A stretch of DNA of 60,445 nucleotides, taken from contig NZ_PQSQ01000044.1 in assembly GCF_002920575.1 (NCBI RefSeq), positions 1-60,445 of the forward strand. The letters run 5' to 3'. Source of the stretch: Streptomyces sp. Ru73. Its GTDB lineage: Bacteria > Actinomycetota > Actinomycetes > Streptomycetales > Streptomycetaceae. The notes below the pieces were generated by a model that did not search any database, was not told where the DNA came from, and was given only the letters and a program-made list of their open reading frames with translations. Below, one piece after another: positions 52,203 to 60,445 of this stretch (positions are counted from its first letter, which is position 1; each line of letters begins with the position of its first letter). A program made the position numbers and the translations under genes.

Positions 52203-53054
52203 GTGGTGAGCGCATCACCCCCGCACGCCGGCCGGCCGGTGCTCCGGCCCGACGTACACGAAGGCAAGGCCGCACTGGTCACCGGCGGCGGCACCGGCAT
52301 CGGCCGGGCCACCGCGCTCGACCTCGCGGCGGGCGGCGCCGACGTGGTGGTCTGCGGCCGCCGCCCCGGCCCCCTGGCCGAGGTCCGCAAGGAGGTCGAG
52401 GCGGCCGGCGGCCGCTGCCTGGACCTGCCCGCCGACATCCGCGACGAGGAGCAGGTCACCGCGGTCGTGGACCGCGCGCTGGACGCCTTCGGGCGGATCG
52501 ACGTGCTGGTCAACAACGCGGGCGGGCAGTTCACCGCGCCCGCCGAGGAGATCAGCGCGAACGGCTGGCGGGCCGTGCACCGGCTCGCCGTGGACGCCGC
52601 CTGGCACGTCACCCGCGAGGTCGCGCGGAAGGCGATGATCCCGCAGCGGTCGGGCGTGGTGTTCTTCCTCGCGTTCTCACCGCGCCGCGGCATCCCCGGC
52701 ATGGTGCACGCCACCGCGGCCCGCGCCGCCGTGGAGAACCTGGCCGCCGGGCTCAGCCTGGAGTGGAGCCGGTACGGCATCCGCACGGTGTGCGTCGCGC
52801 CCGGCACCATCGCCACCGAAGGTCTCGAAGAGACCTACACCGAGGCCGACCGGGAACGCTGGGCCGCCGCCGTGCCGCTGGGCCGGCTCGGCCGCGCCGC
52901 GGACGTCTCCGGGCTGATCTCCTTCCTCGCCTCGTCCGGCGGCGCGTACGTCACCGGCACCACCGTCGTCGTCGACGGCGGCGCCGACGCCTGGGGCGCC
53001 GGGCACCCCGCCCCCGCCCCGTCCCCGCTGCGTTCCGAGGAGGCCAACCCATGA
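52203..53054 (+). CDS. SDR-family oxidoreductase with atypical catalytic residues
   Basis: A 283-residue NAD(P)-dependent short-chain dehydrogenase. The cofactor motif is VTGGGTGIGRATALDLAAGG (TGxxxGIG) near residue 25, NNAG is present in DVLVNNAGGQ, and the C-terminus has VTGTTVVVDGG. The usual Tyr-x3-Lys is replaced: the segment reads HATAARAAVENL, placing Ala and Arg at those positions. This recalls dienoyl-CoA-reductase-like and citronellol-dehydrogenase-like branches. The GTG follows AGGAGGG at 7 bases. It overlaps the CoA ligase gene in ATGA and starts the operon. Confidence 0.88.
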   Translation: MVSASPPHAGRPVLRPDVHEGKAALVTGGGTGIGRATALDLAAGGADVVVCGRRPGPLAEVRKEVEAAGGRCLDLPADIRDEEQVTAVVDRALDAFGRIDVLVNNAGGQFTAPAEEISANGWRAVHRLAVDAAWHVTREVARKAMIPQRSGVVFFLAFSPRRGIPGMVHATAARAAVENLAAGLSLEWSRYGIRTVCVAPGTIATEGLEETYTEADRERWAAAVPLGRLGRAADVSGLISFLASSGGAYVTGTTVVVDGGADAWGAGHPAPAPSPLRSEEANP

Positions 53055-55132
53055 CGCTGCTCACCCCTGAGAGCCGGGCCGGGGCACGCGATCTGACCGC
53101 GCTCTTCGCACCCCGCGCGGTCGCCGTGGTCGGCGCCAGCAACGACCAGGCCAAGTACGGCAACTGGCTCTCCGTGCAGGCGCTGCGGATGCGGGGCCGG
53201 CGCGCGGTGTACCTGGTCAGCCGGCGCGGCGAGCCGGTGCTCGGCGAGCCCTCCTACCGCACGCTCGCCGACCTCCCCGAGCCCGTCGACCTCGTGGTCA
53301 TCGCGGTGCCGGCCGCCGGCTTCGAAGCCGCCGTGGACGACGCGCTCGCGGCCGGCGCGAAGGCGATCGTGGGGATCACCGCGGGCTTCGGCGAGCTGGG
53401 CGCTGAGGGCAGGGCGCGGGAGGCGGCGCTGGCCGCACGGGTGCGCGCGGCCGGTGCCGTCCTGCTCGGCCCGAACTGCCTCGGCGTGCTGGACAGCACC
53501 ACCGGGCTCTACCTGGCCCCCAACCCGCTGCCCGCCGGGACCGTCGGTCTCCTCTCGCAGAGCGGCAACGTGGCGCTGGAGCTGAGCCGCTTCCTCACCG
53601 ACCGGGGCCTGGGCTTCTCCCGCTTCGCCTCGCTGGGCAACCAGGCCGACCTGGGCGCCGCCGACCTGATCCGGTCCTGCGCCGCGGACCCCGGCACCGA
53701 GCTGATCGCCGTGTACTGCGAGGACTTCGGGGACGGCCGGGACTTCGTCGCGGCGGCCGCCGACGCGGTGGCGGCGGGCAAGCCGGTCGTGCTGCTCACC
53801 GTCGGCGGCAGCGCCGCCTCCGTACGCGGCGCCAAGTCCCACACCGGCGCGCTGACCAGCGACACCAGCGTCATCGACGCGGCCTGCCGGGCGGCCGGCA
53901 TCGACCGGGTGACCAGCCCCCGGCAGATGGCCGACCTGCTCACGGCGCTGCACCGCTTCGGGCCGAGCCGGGCCCGGCGGGTGGCCGTACTCGCCGACGG
54001 CGGCGGGCACGCGGCGCTCGCCTGCGATCTGGCCGAGGCGCAGGGCCTGTCGGTACCGGAGTTCGGGCCGGAGCTGTCCGCCGCGCTGCGGGCCGGGCTG
54101 CCGCCGTCCGCCGGCGTCGGCAACCCCGTCGACATCGCGGGCGCCGGCGAGCGGGACATCACTGTCTTCGCGCGCACGCTGCGGCTGCTGCTCGCCGATC
54201 CGGACGTCGACTCGGTGCTGCTGACCGGGTACTTCGGCGGGTACGGCAGTTACGGCGAGCGGCTGGCGGACGCCGAGCTGGCCACCGCGGCGGAGCTGGG
54301 CGAGCTGGTCCGCGAGCACGGCAAGCCGGTCGCCGTGCACACGATGTGTCCCGGCAGCGCCGCCGTCGAGGAGCTGTGCCGCCGGGGCGTGCCGGTCTTC
54401 ACCGCGGTGGAGGACGCCGCGCAGTGCCTGGCCATGCTGGCCCGCCGCGCCGAGCCGGACCGCCGCCCCGGCAGCGCGGACGGGTCCGGCGGCCCGGTCA
54501 CCGACGACGGCTACTGGACCGCGCGCGAACTGGTCCGGGCCGCGGGCGTCGCGTTCCCCGCCGCACGGCGGGCGACGACTCCGGACGAGGCGGCGGAGGC
54601 GGCGCGGGAGCTGGGCGGCGGCCCGTACGTCGTGAAGGCGCTGGGGCTGCTGCACAAGTCCGACGCGGGCGGCGTGGCCCTCGGGCTCGCGGACGCCGCC
54701 GCCGTACGGGCGGCGGCGGAGGACATGGCCGGCCGGCTGGCACCGCCCGGCTTCTGCGTCGAGGCCATGGCGGAGCTGACCGACGGCGTGGAGATCATCG
54801 TCGGGGTGCGGCGCGACCCGCGGTTCGGCCCGGTCGCCATGGTCGGCCTCGGCGGCATCACCACCGAGGTGCTGCGGGACGTCACCTTCGCGCTGGCCCC
54901 GCTCGTCCCCGCGCAGGCCAGGGAGCTGCTGCTGCGGCTCGGCGCCGCTGCCCTGCTGCACGGCGTGCGCGGCCGGCCCGCCGTCGACCTGGACGCGCTC
55001 GCCGAGTCCGTCGCGGCCGTCGCCACCCTCGCCGCCGGGCACCCCGAGATCGCCGAGCTGGAGGTCAATCCGCTGCTCGCCACGCCGGACGGCTGCGTCG
55101 GCCTGGACGCCCGCATCGTCCTCGCCGACTGA
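53051..55132 (+). CDS. NDP-forming acyl-CoA ligase (acetyl-CoA synthetase ADP-forming type)
   Basis: A 693-residue single-chain fusion. The CoA-binding domain comes first (LFAPRAVAVVGASNDQAKYGNWL, residues about 15-150). The succinyl-CoA-ligase-like region follows (VGLLSQSGNVALELSRFLTDRGLGFSRFASLGNQADLG, with the phospho-His region GAKSHTGALTSDTSVIDAACRAAG). The C-terminal ATP-grasp domain is about 480-690 (GGPYVVKALGLLHKSDAGGVALGL; VEIIVGVRRDPRFGPVAMVGLGG). It makes an acyl-CoA from a free acid and ATP. The ATG overlaps the SDR stop. Substrate unknown. Confidence 0.9.
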   Translation: MTLLTPESRAGARDLTALFAPRAVAVVGASNDQAKYGNWLSVQALRMRGRRAVYLVSRRGEPVLGEPSYRTLADLPEPVDLVVIAVPAAGFEAAVDDALAAGAKAIVGITAGFGELGAEGRAREAALAARVRAAGAVLLGPNCLGVLDSTTGLYLAPNPLPAGTVGLLSQSGNVALELSRFLTDRGLGFSRFASLGNQADLGAADLIRSCAADPGTELIAVYCEDFGDGRDFVAAAADAVAAGKPVVLLTVGGSAASVRGAKSHTGALTSDTSVIDAACRAAGIDRVTSPRQMADLLTALHRFGPSRARRVAVLADGGGHAALACDLAEAQGLSVPEFGPELSAALRAGLPPSAGVGNPVDIAGAGERDITVFARTLRLLLADPDVDSVLLTGYFGGYGSYGERLADAELATAAELGELVREHGKPVAVHTMCPGSAAVEELCRRGVPVFTAVEDAAQCLAMLARRAEPDRRPGSADGSGGPVTDDGYWTARELVRAAGVAFPAARRATTPDEAAEAARELGGGPYVVKALGLLHKSDAGGVALGLADAAAVRAAAEDMAGRLAPPGFCVEAMAELTDGVEIIVGVRRDPRFGPVAMVGLGGITTEVLRDVTFALAPLVPAQARELLLRLGAAALLHGVRGRPAVDLDALAESVAAVATLAAGHPEIAELEVNPLLATPDGCVGLDARIVLAD

Positions 55133-55196
55133 CCACCCCCGCCACTCCGTACTGCCCCCGTACCGCTCCGCACCACCTCATCACCTGGGAGACACC

Positions 55197-56369
55197 GTGC
55201 AGTTCGCTTACACCCCGCGCCTGGCCGAGCTGAAGGAACGTGCCGCCGGACTGGCCGCGAAGATCATGCCGTACGAGGAGGAGTGCGAGGCCCGCAACGG
55301 CCTGACGCCCGAGGCGCTGGCCGCCATCCGGGACGAGGTGCTGGCCAGCGGCCTGCAGGCGATCAACATGCCGGTCGAGTGGGGCGGCGCCGGGCTGACC
55401 GTGCTGGAGCAGGTCGTGGTCCAGGAGGAGCTGGGCAAGCTGACCGGCGCGCTGTGGGACACGGTCTGGCGCCCCGCCAACTGCCTGCGCGCCGCCACCC
55501 CCGAGCAGCGCTCCCGCTATCTGCTGCCCGGCATCCAGGGCCGCTGCCGGGACGCGGTCGCGATCACCGAGGCGGACGCCGGATCCGATCCGTCCGCCAT
55601 CCGCACCACCGCCGTGCCGGACGGCGACGGCTACGTCATCAACGGCGAGAAGTGGTTCGTCACCGTCGGCGACGCCGCCGACTTCCTCATCGTGCTCGCC
55701 ACCGTCCAGCCCGCCGGCGCACCCACGCTCTTCCTGATCGACAAGGACACCCCGGGCGTCTCGGTCAAGCGCACGCCGCGCTACACCCACACCTTCGTCT
55801 ACGAGCACCCCGAATTCCTCTTCGAGGACGTACGGGTCGGCCCGGGCGCCGTGCTCGGCGAGGTCGGCCAGGGGTACGAGCTGACCCGCGACTGGTTCAC
55901 CGAGGAGCGGCTGATGATCGGGGCGCGCACGATCGGCGCCGCCGAGCGGGCGCTGCGGCTCGCCACCGACTGGGCGAGGGAGCGGGTGCAGGGCGGCGAG
56001 CCGCTGATCAACCGTCAGCTCATCCAGGGCATGCTCGCCGACTCGGTCGTGGACATCACCACCAACCGGGCCTTCACCCACCAGGTGGCCTGGGAGTTCA
56101 CCGAGGGCGGCGACCGCAAGCTGCTGCACGCGCGGGCCGCGACGGTGAAGCTCGCCGCTTCCGAGGCGTCCAACCGCGTGGTGGACCGCTGCCAGCAGAT
56201 CTTCGGCGGGCGCGGCTACATGCGGGACTACCCGGTCGAGCGGCTCTGGCGCGAGCTGCGCGTGGACCGCATCTGGGAGGGCACCTCGGAGATCCAGCGG
56301 CTGGTGATCGCCAACGAGATCACCAAGCGCGGCCTCGACGGCCTGCTGTCCTTCGCGACGGAGGACTGA
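55197..56369 (+). CDS. Acyl-CoA dehydrogenase
   Basis: A 390-residue FAD-dependent dehydrogenase introducing the alpha-beta double bond. Family motifs are AVAITEADAGSDPSAIRTTA, NGEKWFVTVGDAADFLIVLA, and the C-terminal QIFGGRGYMRDYPVERLWRELRVDRIWEGTSEIQRLVIANEI. The catalytic base is likely the Glu of WEGTSEIQ. GTG 55197 follows GGGAGA; the gap to the CoA ligase is 64 bp. It would act on the thioester made by the ligase and pass it to the enoyl-CoA hydratase immediately downstream. Confidence 0.92.
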   Translation: MQFAYTPRLAELKERAAGLAAKIMPYEEECEARNGLTPEALAAIRDEVLASGLQAINMPVEWGGAGLTVLEQVVVQEELGKLTGALWDTVWRPANCLRAATPEQRSRYLLPGIQGRCRDAVAITEADAGSDPSAIRTTAVPDGDGYVINGEKWFVTVGDAADFLIVLATVQPAGAPTLFLIDKDTPGVSVKRTPRYTHTFVYEHPEFLFEDVRVGPGAVLGEVGQGYELTRDWFTEERLMIGARTIGAAERALRLATDWARERVQGGEPLINRQLIQGMLADSVVDITTNRAFTHQVAWEFTEGGDRKLLHARAATVKLAASEASNRVVDRCQQIFGGRGYMRDYPVERLWRELRVDRIWEGTSEIQRLVIANEITKRGLDGLLSFATED

Positions 56370-56370
56370 G

Positions 56371-57114
56371 ATGGCCGCCGAGGCCCGTACGGCGCCGGGC
56401 GGCGAGGTGGCGGTGGCCAGGGACGGCGACGTCGCCGTGCTCACGCTGCGCCGCGAGGCCAAGCTCAACGCCCTCTCCACGCACCTGGAGTCGCTGCTCC
56501 TGGAGGCGCTGCGCTCCCCCGAGGTGCGCGACAGCCGGGCCGTGGTGGTCACCGGCGGGCCGCGGGTGTTCTCGGCCGGCGCCGACGTCGTGGAGCTGCG
56601 CGCGATGACGGCCGCCGCGATCGCCGCGTACTACCGCTCCTCGGGCGCGGTGTACGAGGCGCTGGCCCGGCTGCCGCAGCCGACGGTCGCCGCGGTCGCG
56701 GGCCACTGCATCGGCGGTGGCTTCGAGCTGGCGCTCGCGGCCGACTTCCGGATCGCCGACGGCACCGCCGGGTTCGCGCTGCCGGAGGTCGGCATCGGCA
56801 TCCTGCCCAGCTCGGGCGGGGTGACCCGGCTGGTACGCGCGGTGGGCCCGGCCCGCACCCGCGACCTCGTGCTGCGCGGCCGGCGGATCACCGCGACCGA
56901 GGCGCACGCGTGGGGGCTGGTGACCGAGGTGGTCCCGCCGGGCGCGCACCTGGACCGGGCGCGCGAACTCGCCGCCGAGCTGGCCGGCCAGCCGCCGCTG
57001 GCGGTGTCGCTCACCAAGCAGGTGATCGGTGCCGCAGCGGAGTCGCCCCGCGAGACGGGGCTGCTGCTGGAGCAGCTCGCCTACGCGGCGCTGCACCGCA
57101 CCGACGACCGATGA
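56371..57114 (+). CDS. Enoyl-CoA hydratase/isomerase family protein
   Basis: A 247-residue crotonase. The oxyanion-hole segments are FSAGADVVELRAM near residue 68 and AGHCIGGGFELALAADFRIAD near 110. In ALPEVGIGILPSSGGVTRL the first Glu is present and the second catalytic Glu position reads Ser-Ser-Gly, so chemistry may differ from a standard hydratase. The ATG lies one base after the dehydrogenase stop, with GGAGG inside the upstream gene. It hydrates or isomerises the enoyl-CoA of this pathway. Confidence 0.88.
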   Translation: MAAEARTAPGGEVAVARDGDVAVLTLRREAKLNALSTHLESLLLEALRSPEVRDSRAVVVTGGPRVFSAGADVVELRAMTAAAIAAYYRSSGAVYEALARLPQPTVAAVAGHCIGGGFELALAADFRIADGTAGFALPEVGIGILPSSGGVTRLVRAVGPARTRDLVLRGRRITATEAHAWGLVTEVVPPGAHLDRARELAAELAGQPPLAVSLTKQVIGAAAESPRETGLLLEQLAYAALHRTDDR

Positions 57115-57188
57115 GAGCCCCGGGGGCGGGCCGCGGACCGGGACCGTGGCCCGCCCCCTTCCGTTTCCCTCAGCCAAGGAGTCGCATC

Positions 57189-58697
57189 GTGACAGCTCAT
57201 CAGGCCGGTACTTCGCCGCAGACCCCGCCGGGTTCCGGGGGCGCCGCCAAGCCGGTGATCGAGACCCGGTCCATCGACTACGTGCCGCTGGCCGAGCGGC
57301 ACGGCAAGGTGTGGCACCTCTTCCCCGTGTGGTTCGCGGGCGACGCGCACCTCGCCACGATCGCGACCGGCGCCATCGGCGTCGCGCTGGGCGGCAACCT
57401 CATATGGACCGCGATCGCCGTGGTGCTCGGCGGCGCGTTCGGCACGTTCTTCATGGCCTTCCACTCCACCCAGGGCCCGCAGCTGGGGCTGCCGCAGATG
57501 GTGCAGTCCCGGCCGCAGTTCGGGTACGTGGGGGCGCTGCTGGTATGGGTGGTGGCGCTGACGACGTACATCGGGTACACCGCGTTCAACCAGATCCTGA
57601 TCGCGCAGACGATGCACCACCTGGCCGGCACGCCGGCCGGGGTGAGTTACGTCGGGTACGCGGCGGTGGCGATCGTCCTCGCGGTCGTCGGCTACGACGT
57701 CATCCACCGCGCCTCCCGCTGGCTGACGTTCCTGGTGATCGCGGTGCTGGCGGTCTTCTCGGTGGGTGTCGTGGCGGCCGACCCCTTCTCCCCCGCGCAG
57801 CTGGACCTCGGGAGCTTCGCGCTCGCACCGTTCCTGGTGCAGTTCTTCACCGCCGCCGTGTACCAGATGTCCTGGTCGATCTACGTCTCGGACTACTCGC
57901 GGTACCTGCCGCCGACGGTCGGCGTGCGGTCGTCGTTCTGGTGGACGTACCTGGGCGCGTGGGTCGGCGGGGCGTGGATGATGCTGATCGGCACGGTCGC
58001 TGCCGGGCTGTTCCCCAAGGCCGAGCTGGTCGACTCGGTGATCTCCGCGGGCGATGAGCTGTTCCCCGGCTTCGGCGTGACGCTGCTGCTGGTGTCGGTC
58101 CTTCCGCTGATCTCCATCGGCACGCTCAACTTCTACGGCGGCAGCCTGACCCTCCTCTCCAGCATGGACTCGGTACGCAAGATCCGCCCGACGCTCGGCA
58201 AGCGGGTGGCGGCCCTGCTGGTGCTCGGGGTGCTCTCCACGGTCATCGCGTTCGGCTCCGACAAGGCGTTCCTGACGGACTTCGGGCACTTCCTGACCGT
58301 GCTGGGCTACCTCTTCACGCCGTGGACGGCGATCAACCTGGTCGACTTCTATGTGGTGCGGCGCGGCCACTACTCGATCCGGGAGATCTTCAACCCGCGT
58401 GGCATGTACGGCCGGTGGAGCGGGCGCGGCCTGCTGGCCTACGGCATCGGCTTTCTGTCGATGCTGCCGTTCGCCGAGGTCGGCGGCTTCCGCGGGCCCG
58501 GCGCCGCGCTGGTGGGCGGCGCCGACGTCACCATGCTGATCGGTCTGCCGGTCTCCGCCGGGGTGTACCTGCTGGCCTGCCGCGGAATGGACCTGGCGGC
58601 GGAGCGGGCCGCGGTCGCCGCGGCGGACGCGGGGCTGGAGGACGGCGTACCGGGCGGCGAGGCGGCGCCCGTCAGCGGTACAGCTCCCGCGCGATGA
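57189..58697 (+). CDS. NCS1-family permease (purine/cytosine/allantoin type)
   Basis: A 502-residue transporter with 12 predicted helices. It begins after a soluble N-terminus with the NCS1 pattern IDYVPLAERHGKVWHLFPVWFAGDAH. Other family stretches are MAFHSTQGPQLGLPQMVQSRPQFGYVGALL, MSWSIYVSDYSRYLPP and FTPWTAINLVDFYVVRRGHY, with cation- and substrate-site residues in the first and sixth helices. The GTG start follows AAGGAG at 8 bases. Placed in the operon, it probably imports the nitrogenous or aromatic substrate. Its last 26 bp overlap the convergent dehydrogenase gene. Confidence 0.9.
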   Translation: MTAHQAGTSPQTPPGSGGAAKPVIETRSIDYVPLAERHGKVWHLFPVWFAGDAHLATIATGAIGVALGGNLIWTAIAVVLGGAFGTFFMAFHSTQGPQLGLPQMVQSRPQFGYVGALLVWVVALTTYIGYTAFNQILIAQTMHHLAGTPAGVSYVGYAAVAIVLAVVGYDVIHRASRWLTFLVIAVLAVFSVGVVAADPFSPAQLDLGSFALAPFLVQFFTAAVYQMSWSIYVSDYSRYLPPTVGVRSSFWWTYLGAWVGGAWMMLIGTVAAGLFPKAELVDSVISAGDELFPGFGVTLLLVSVLPLISIGTLNFYGGSLTLLSSMDSVRKIRPTLGKRVAALLVLGVLSTVIAFGSDKAFLTDFGHFLTVLGYLFTPWTAINLVDFYVVRRGHYSIREIFNPRGMYGRWSGRGLLAYGIGFLSMLPFAEVGGFRGPGAALVGGADVTMLIGLPVSAGVYLLACRGMDLAAERAAVAAADAGLEDGVPGGEAAPVSGTAPAR

Positions 58698-59820
58698 TCG
58701 TCCGCTGCACCTCCGTCGCGCCCTCGTAGATGCGCGGCGCGCGCACCTCCCGGTAGAGGTGTTCGAGGAGGTGGCCGCGTTGCAGGGCGCGGGCGCCGTG
58801 GACCTGCACGGCCGCGTCGACGGCCTCCTGGGCGGTCTCGGTGGCCAGCAGCTTGGCCATGGCGGCACGCTTGGCGACGTCGGGCGCGCCCGCGTCGTAG
58901 GCAGCGGCCGCCGCGTACACCAGCAGCCGGGCCGCCTCGATGCGGGTGGCGAGGTCGGCGAGGCGGTGCGCGACGGACTGCAGGTCCTTCAGCGGCCCGC
59001 CGAACGCCTTCCGGGCCGCGGTGTGTTCGAGGGCGGCGTCCAGTGCGGCCTGTGCCATGCCGACGGCGAAGGCGCCGACGCTGGGCCGGAAGAGGTTCAG
59101 GGTGCGCATCGCGACGCCGAAGCCGCGGCCGGGCTCGCCCAGCACGTCGGCGCGGGTCACCGGGACGCCGTCGAAGACGAGGGTGCCGATCGGGTGCGGG
59201 CTGAGCATGTCCAGGTGCGCACCGCTCAGCCCGGCCCGGTCGGCGGGGACCAGGAAGGCGGTGACGCCGCGGGCGCCGGGGGCCTCGCCGGTGCGGGCGA
59301 AGACGGTGGCGAAGTCGGCCTCGGGCGCGTTGGAGATCCAGCACTTCTCACCGGTGAGCCGCCAGCCGCTGCCGCTGGTGCCCTCCGGCTCGGCCGCCAG
59401 GGTGAGCGCGGCGGCGTCGGAGCCCGCGCCGGGCTCGCTCAGCGCGAAGGCGGCGACCGCGCGGCCCGCGGTGACCTCCGGCAGCCAGCGCGCCCGCTGC
59501 TCCGGGGTCCCGGACTGCAGGACCGGGTACGTGCCGAGCCCCTGGAGGGCGAGCGCGGTCTCCGCCTCGGTGCACTCCTGTGCCAGCGACTCGCGCAGCA
59601 GGCAGAGATCCAGGGCGCGGACGGTGCCGCCGTCGGGGGCGGTGCCGCCGTCGGGGAACAGGCGGCGCAGCAGGCCCAGTTCGCCGAGCGCGGCCACCAG
59701 GGGGCGGTTGATCCGGCCGGGTTCGCCCTTCTCGGCGAGCGGGCGCAGCTGCGCGGCGGTCAGGGCGCGGAGTTCGGCGCACCAGGCCACGTCCTCGGAG
59801 TCGAGCGCGAATGCGGTCAC
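58672..59820 (-). CDS. Acyl-CoA dehydrogenase, second copy
   Basis: A 382-residue flavoprotein, divergent from its neighbour on the right and convergent with the permease (26-bp overlap of coding ends). Motifs are AAFALSEPGAGSDAAALTLAAE, TGEKCWISNAPEADFATVFARTG and the C-terminal QVHGARALQRGHLLEHLYREVRAPRIYEGATEVQRTII. The catalytic Glu is probably in YEGATEVQ. GTG 59820 follows AGGGAG. It resembles the dehydrogenases paired with aryl-CoA ligases in aminobenzoate-type clusters (inference). Confidence 0.9.
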   Translation of the reverse strand: MTAFALDSEDVAWCAELRALTAAQLRPLAEKGEPGRINRPLVAALGELGLLRRLFPDGGTAPDGGTVRALDLCLLRESLAQECTEAETALALQGLGTYPVLQSGTPEQRARWLPEVTAGRAVAAFALSEPGAGSDAAALTLAAEPEGTSGSGWRLTGEKCWISNAPEADFATVFARTGEAPGARGVTAFLVPADRAGLSGAHLDMLSPHPIGTLVFDGVPVTRADVLGEPGRGFGVAMRTLNLFRPSVGAFAVGMAQAALDAALEHTAARKAFGGPLKDLQSVAHRLADLATRIEAARLLVYAAAAAYDAGAPDVAKRAAMAKLLATETAQEAVDAAVQVHGARALQRGHLLEHLYREVRAPRIYEGATEVQRTIIARELYR

Positions 59821-59859
59821 GGGGCGGCTCCCTCGGCATCTCTGCTTTATCGCGGTCTG

Positions 59860-59897
59860 TTGACTGCCGTCACGAACACGTTACGCTGACGAAGCGT
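59860..59897 (+). promoter_or_regulatory. Promoter with overlapping palindrome before the CoA ligase
   Basis: TTGACT (59860-59865), 16 bases, then TACGCT (59882-59887). An inverted repeat ACGCT-GACGA-AGCGT (59883-59897) overlaps the -10, a likely repressor site. Confidence 0.55.
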
Positions 59898-59962
59898 CCG
59901 TACGGCAGCCCCCGGCGGCCCTCGGACACCACGGCCGAGCGTCACGAGGGGGCGCATGCGTC

Positions 59963-60445
59963 ATGGAAATGCAGCCGTCGGCCCACACCGACACCTTCGC
60001 CCGCGACCATCTCCCGCCACCCGCGCAGTGGCCGCACCTGACCGGCCTCCCTTGTCCGCCCCGGCTCAACTGCGGCACGGAACTGCTGGACGGCTCACTG
60101 CACCGCTTCGGCGCCGACCGCCCCGCCGTACGCCACGGCGACGGCACCGTCTGGACGTACGGAGAGCTGCGCGCCCACGTCAACCGCCTCGCCCACGTCC
60201 TCACCGACGACCTCGGCGTACTGCCCGGCGAACGCGTCCTGCTCCGCGGCCCCACCTCGCCGGAGCTCGCCGCCTGCTGGCTGGCGGTGATGAAGGCCGG
60301 CGCCATCGCCGTCACCGTCCCGGCCGCACAGCGCGCCCACGAACTGGCCACCCTCTGCGGCATCGCCCGCGTACGGCACGCGGTGTGCGACGTCCGGTCG
60401 GTCGACGACCTCGCCAAGGCCGGCATACCCGGCCTCGCGGTCACC
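59963..60445 (+). CDS. AMP-dependent acyl/aryl-CoA ligase, 5' part (2-aminobenzoate-CoA ligase-like)
   Basis: An open frame of 161 codons runs off the right edge. It starts MEMQPSAHTDTFARDHLPPP, followed by QWPHLTGLPCPPRLNCGTELLDG. This N-terminus is characteristic of the benzoate/2-aminobenzoate-CoA ligase branch of the AMP-forming synthetases. WTYGELRAHVNRLAHVL and GERVLLRGPTSPELAACWLAVMKAGAIAVTV are standard N-subdomain segments; the AMP-binding signature lies beyond the window. GAGGGG precedes the ATG. It is divergent from the second acyl-CoA dehydrogenase. Confidence 0.85.
   Translation, partial: MEMQPSAHTDTFARDHLPPPAQWPHLTGLPCPPRLNCGTELLDGSLHRFGADRPAVRHGDGTVWTYGELRAHVNRLAHVLTDDLGVLPGERVLLRGPTSPELAACWLAVMKAGAIAVTVPAAQRAHELATLCGIARVRHAVCDVRSVDDLAKAGIPGLAVT

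Overview
The window is high-GC actinobacterial DNA, almost certainly a Streptomyces chromosome. Evidence: very high third-position GC, many GTG/TTG starts, several candidate leaderless starts, DUF3000, the Rok7B7-XylFGH and NgcEFG loci, and a gene order (hemE, DUF3000, response regulator, rnd, fadA, fadB ... dxs, xylHGF, rok7B7, ngcGFE ... acn, murA-like) that I recall from the S. coelicolor SCO6031-SCO5998 region. I see no rRNA, tRNA, CRISPR array, transposase or integrase.

Layout. 1-7 kb: a WXG100 gene, an FAD disulfide reductase, hemE, DUF3000, an orphan response regulator, ribonuclease D and a PepSY lipoprotein. 7.3-10.6 kb: the fatty-acid beta-oxidation pair fadA-fadB. 10.7-18.1 kb: a NUDIX gene, then a leftward cluster resembling poly-gamma-glutamate (PGA) synthesis (CapA, a two-module sensor-like membrane protein, PgsB, PgsC, NlpC/P60 hydrolase). 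18.2-23.1 kb: a ClpC-N-domain regulator with twin palindromes, a NYN protein, an amino-acid permease and dxs. 23.4-35.5 kb: a sugar block with xylose ABC transporter xylFGH, ROK regulator rok7B7, the ngcEFG transporter behind a DasR-like site, and a secreted GH92 mannosidase. 35.6-46.3 kb: a small His-rich secreted protein, aconitase behind iron-box-like sites, an ECF sigma factor with oxidoreductase neighbours, a GntR/DUF1648 pair and a MurA-like protein with an N-terminal helix-turn-helix domain.

46.2-50.6 kb is the most unusual part. The last 36 bp of the murA-like gene are repeated exactly at 50528-50563. Between the copies lie about 4.3 kb with three genes and no recombinase: a membrane protein, a small helical protein and a DUF4041/GIY-YIG protein. 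The first two share a 20-residue Gly/Asn/Gln motif with 13 identities, at the C-terminus of one and the N-terminus of the next. That arrangement recalls bacterial amyloid-signalling pairs. I read it as a small non-autonomous island carrying a candidate signalling or conflict system.

50.7-60.4 kb: a DUF4232 secreted protein, then a TetR-controlled catabolic cluster (SDR, NDP-forming acyl-CoA ligase, acyl-CoA dehydrogenase, enoyl-CoA hydratase, NCS1 transporter). A convergent second acyl-CoA dehydrogenase follows, diverging from an aryl-CoA-ligase-like gene cut by the window end. The cluster looks like a pathway importing and degrading an unidentified acid through CoA thioesters.
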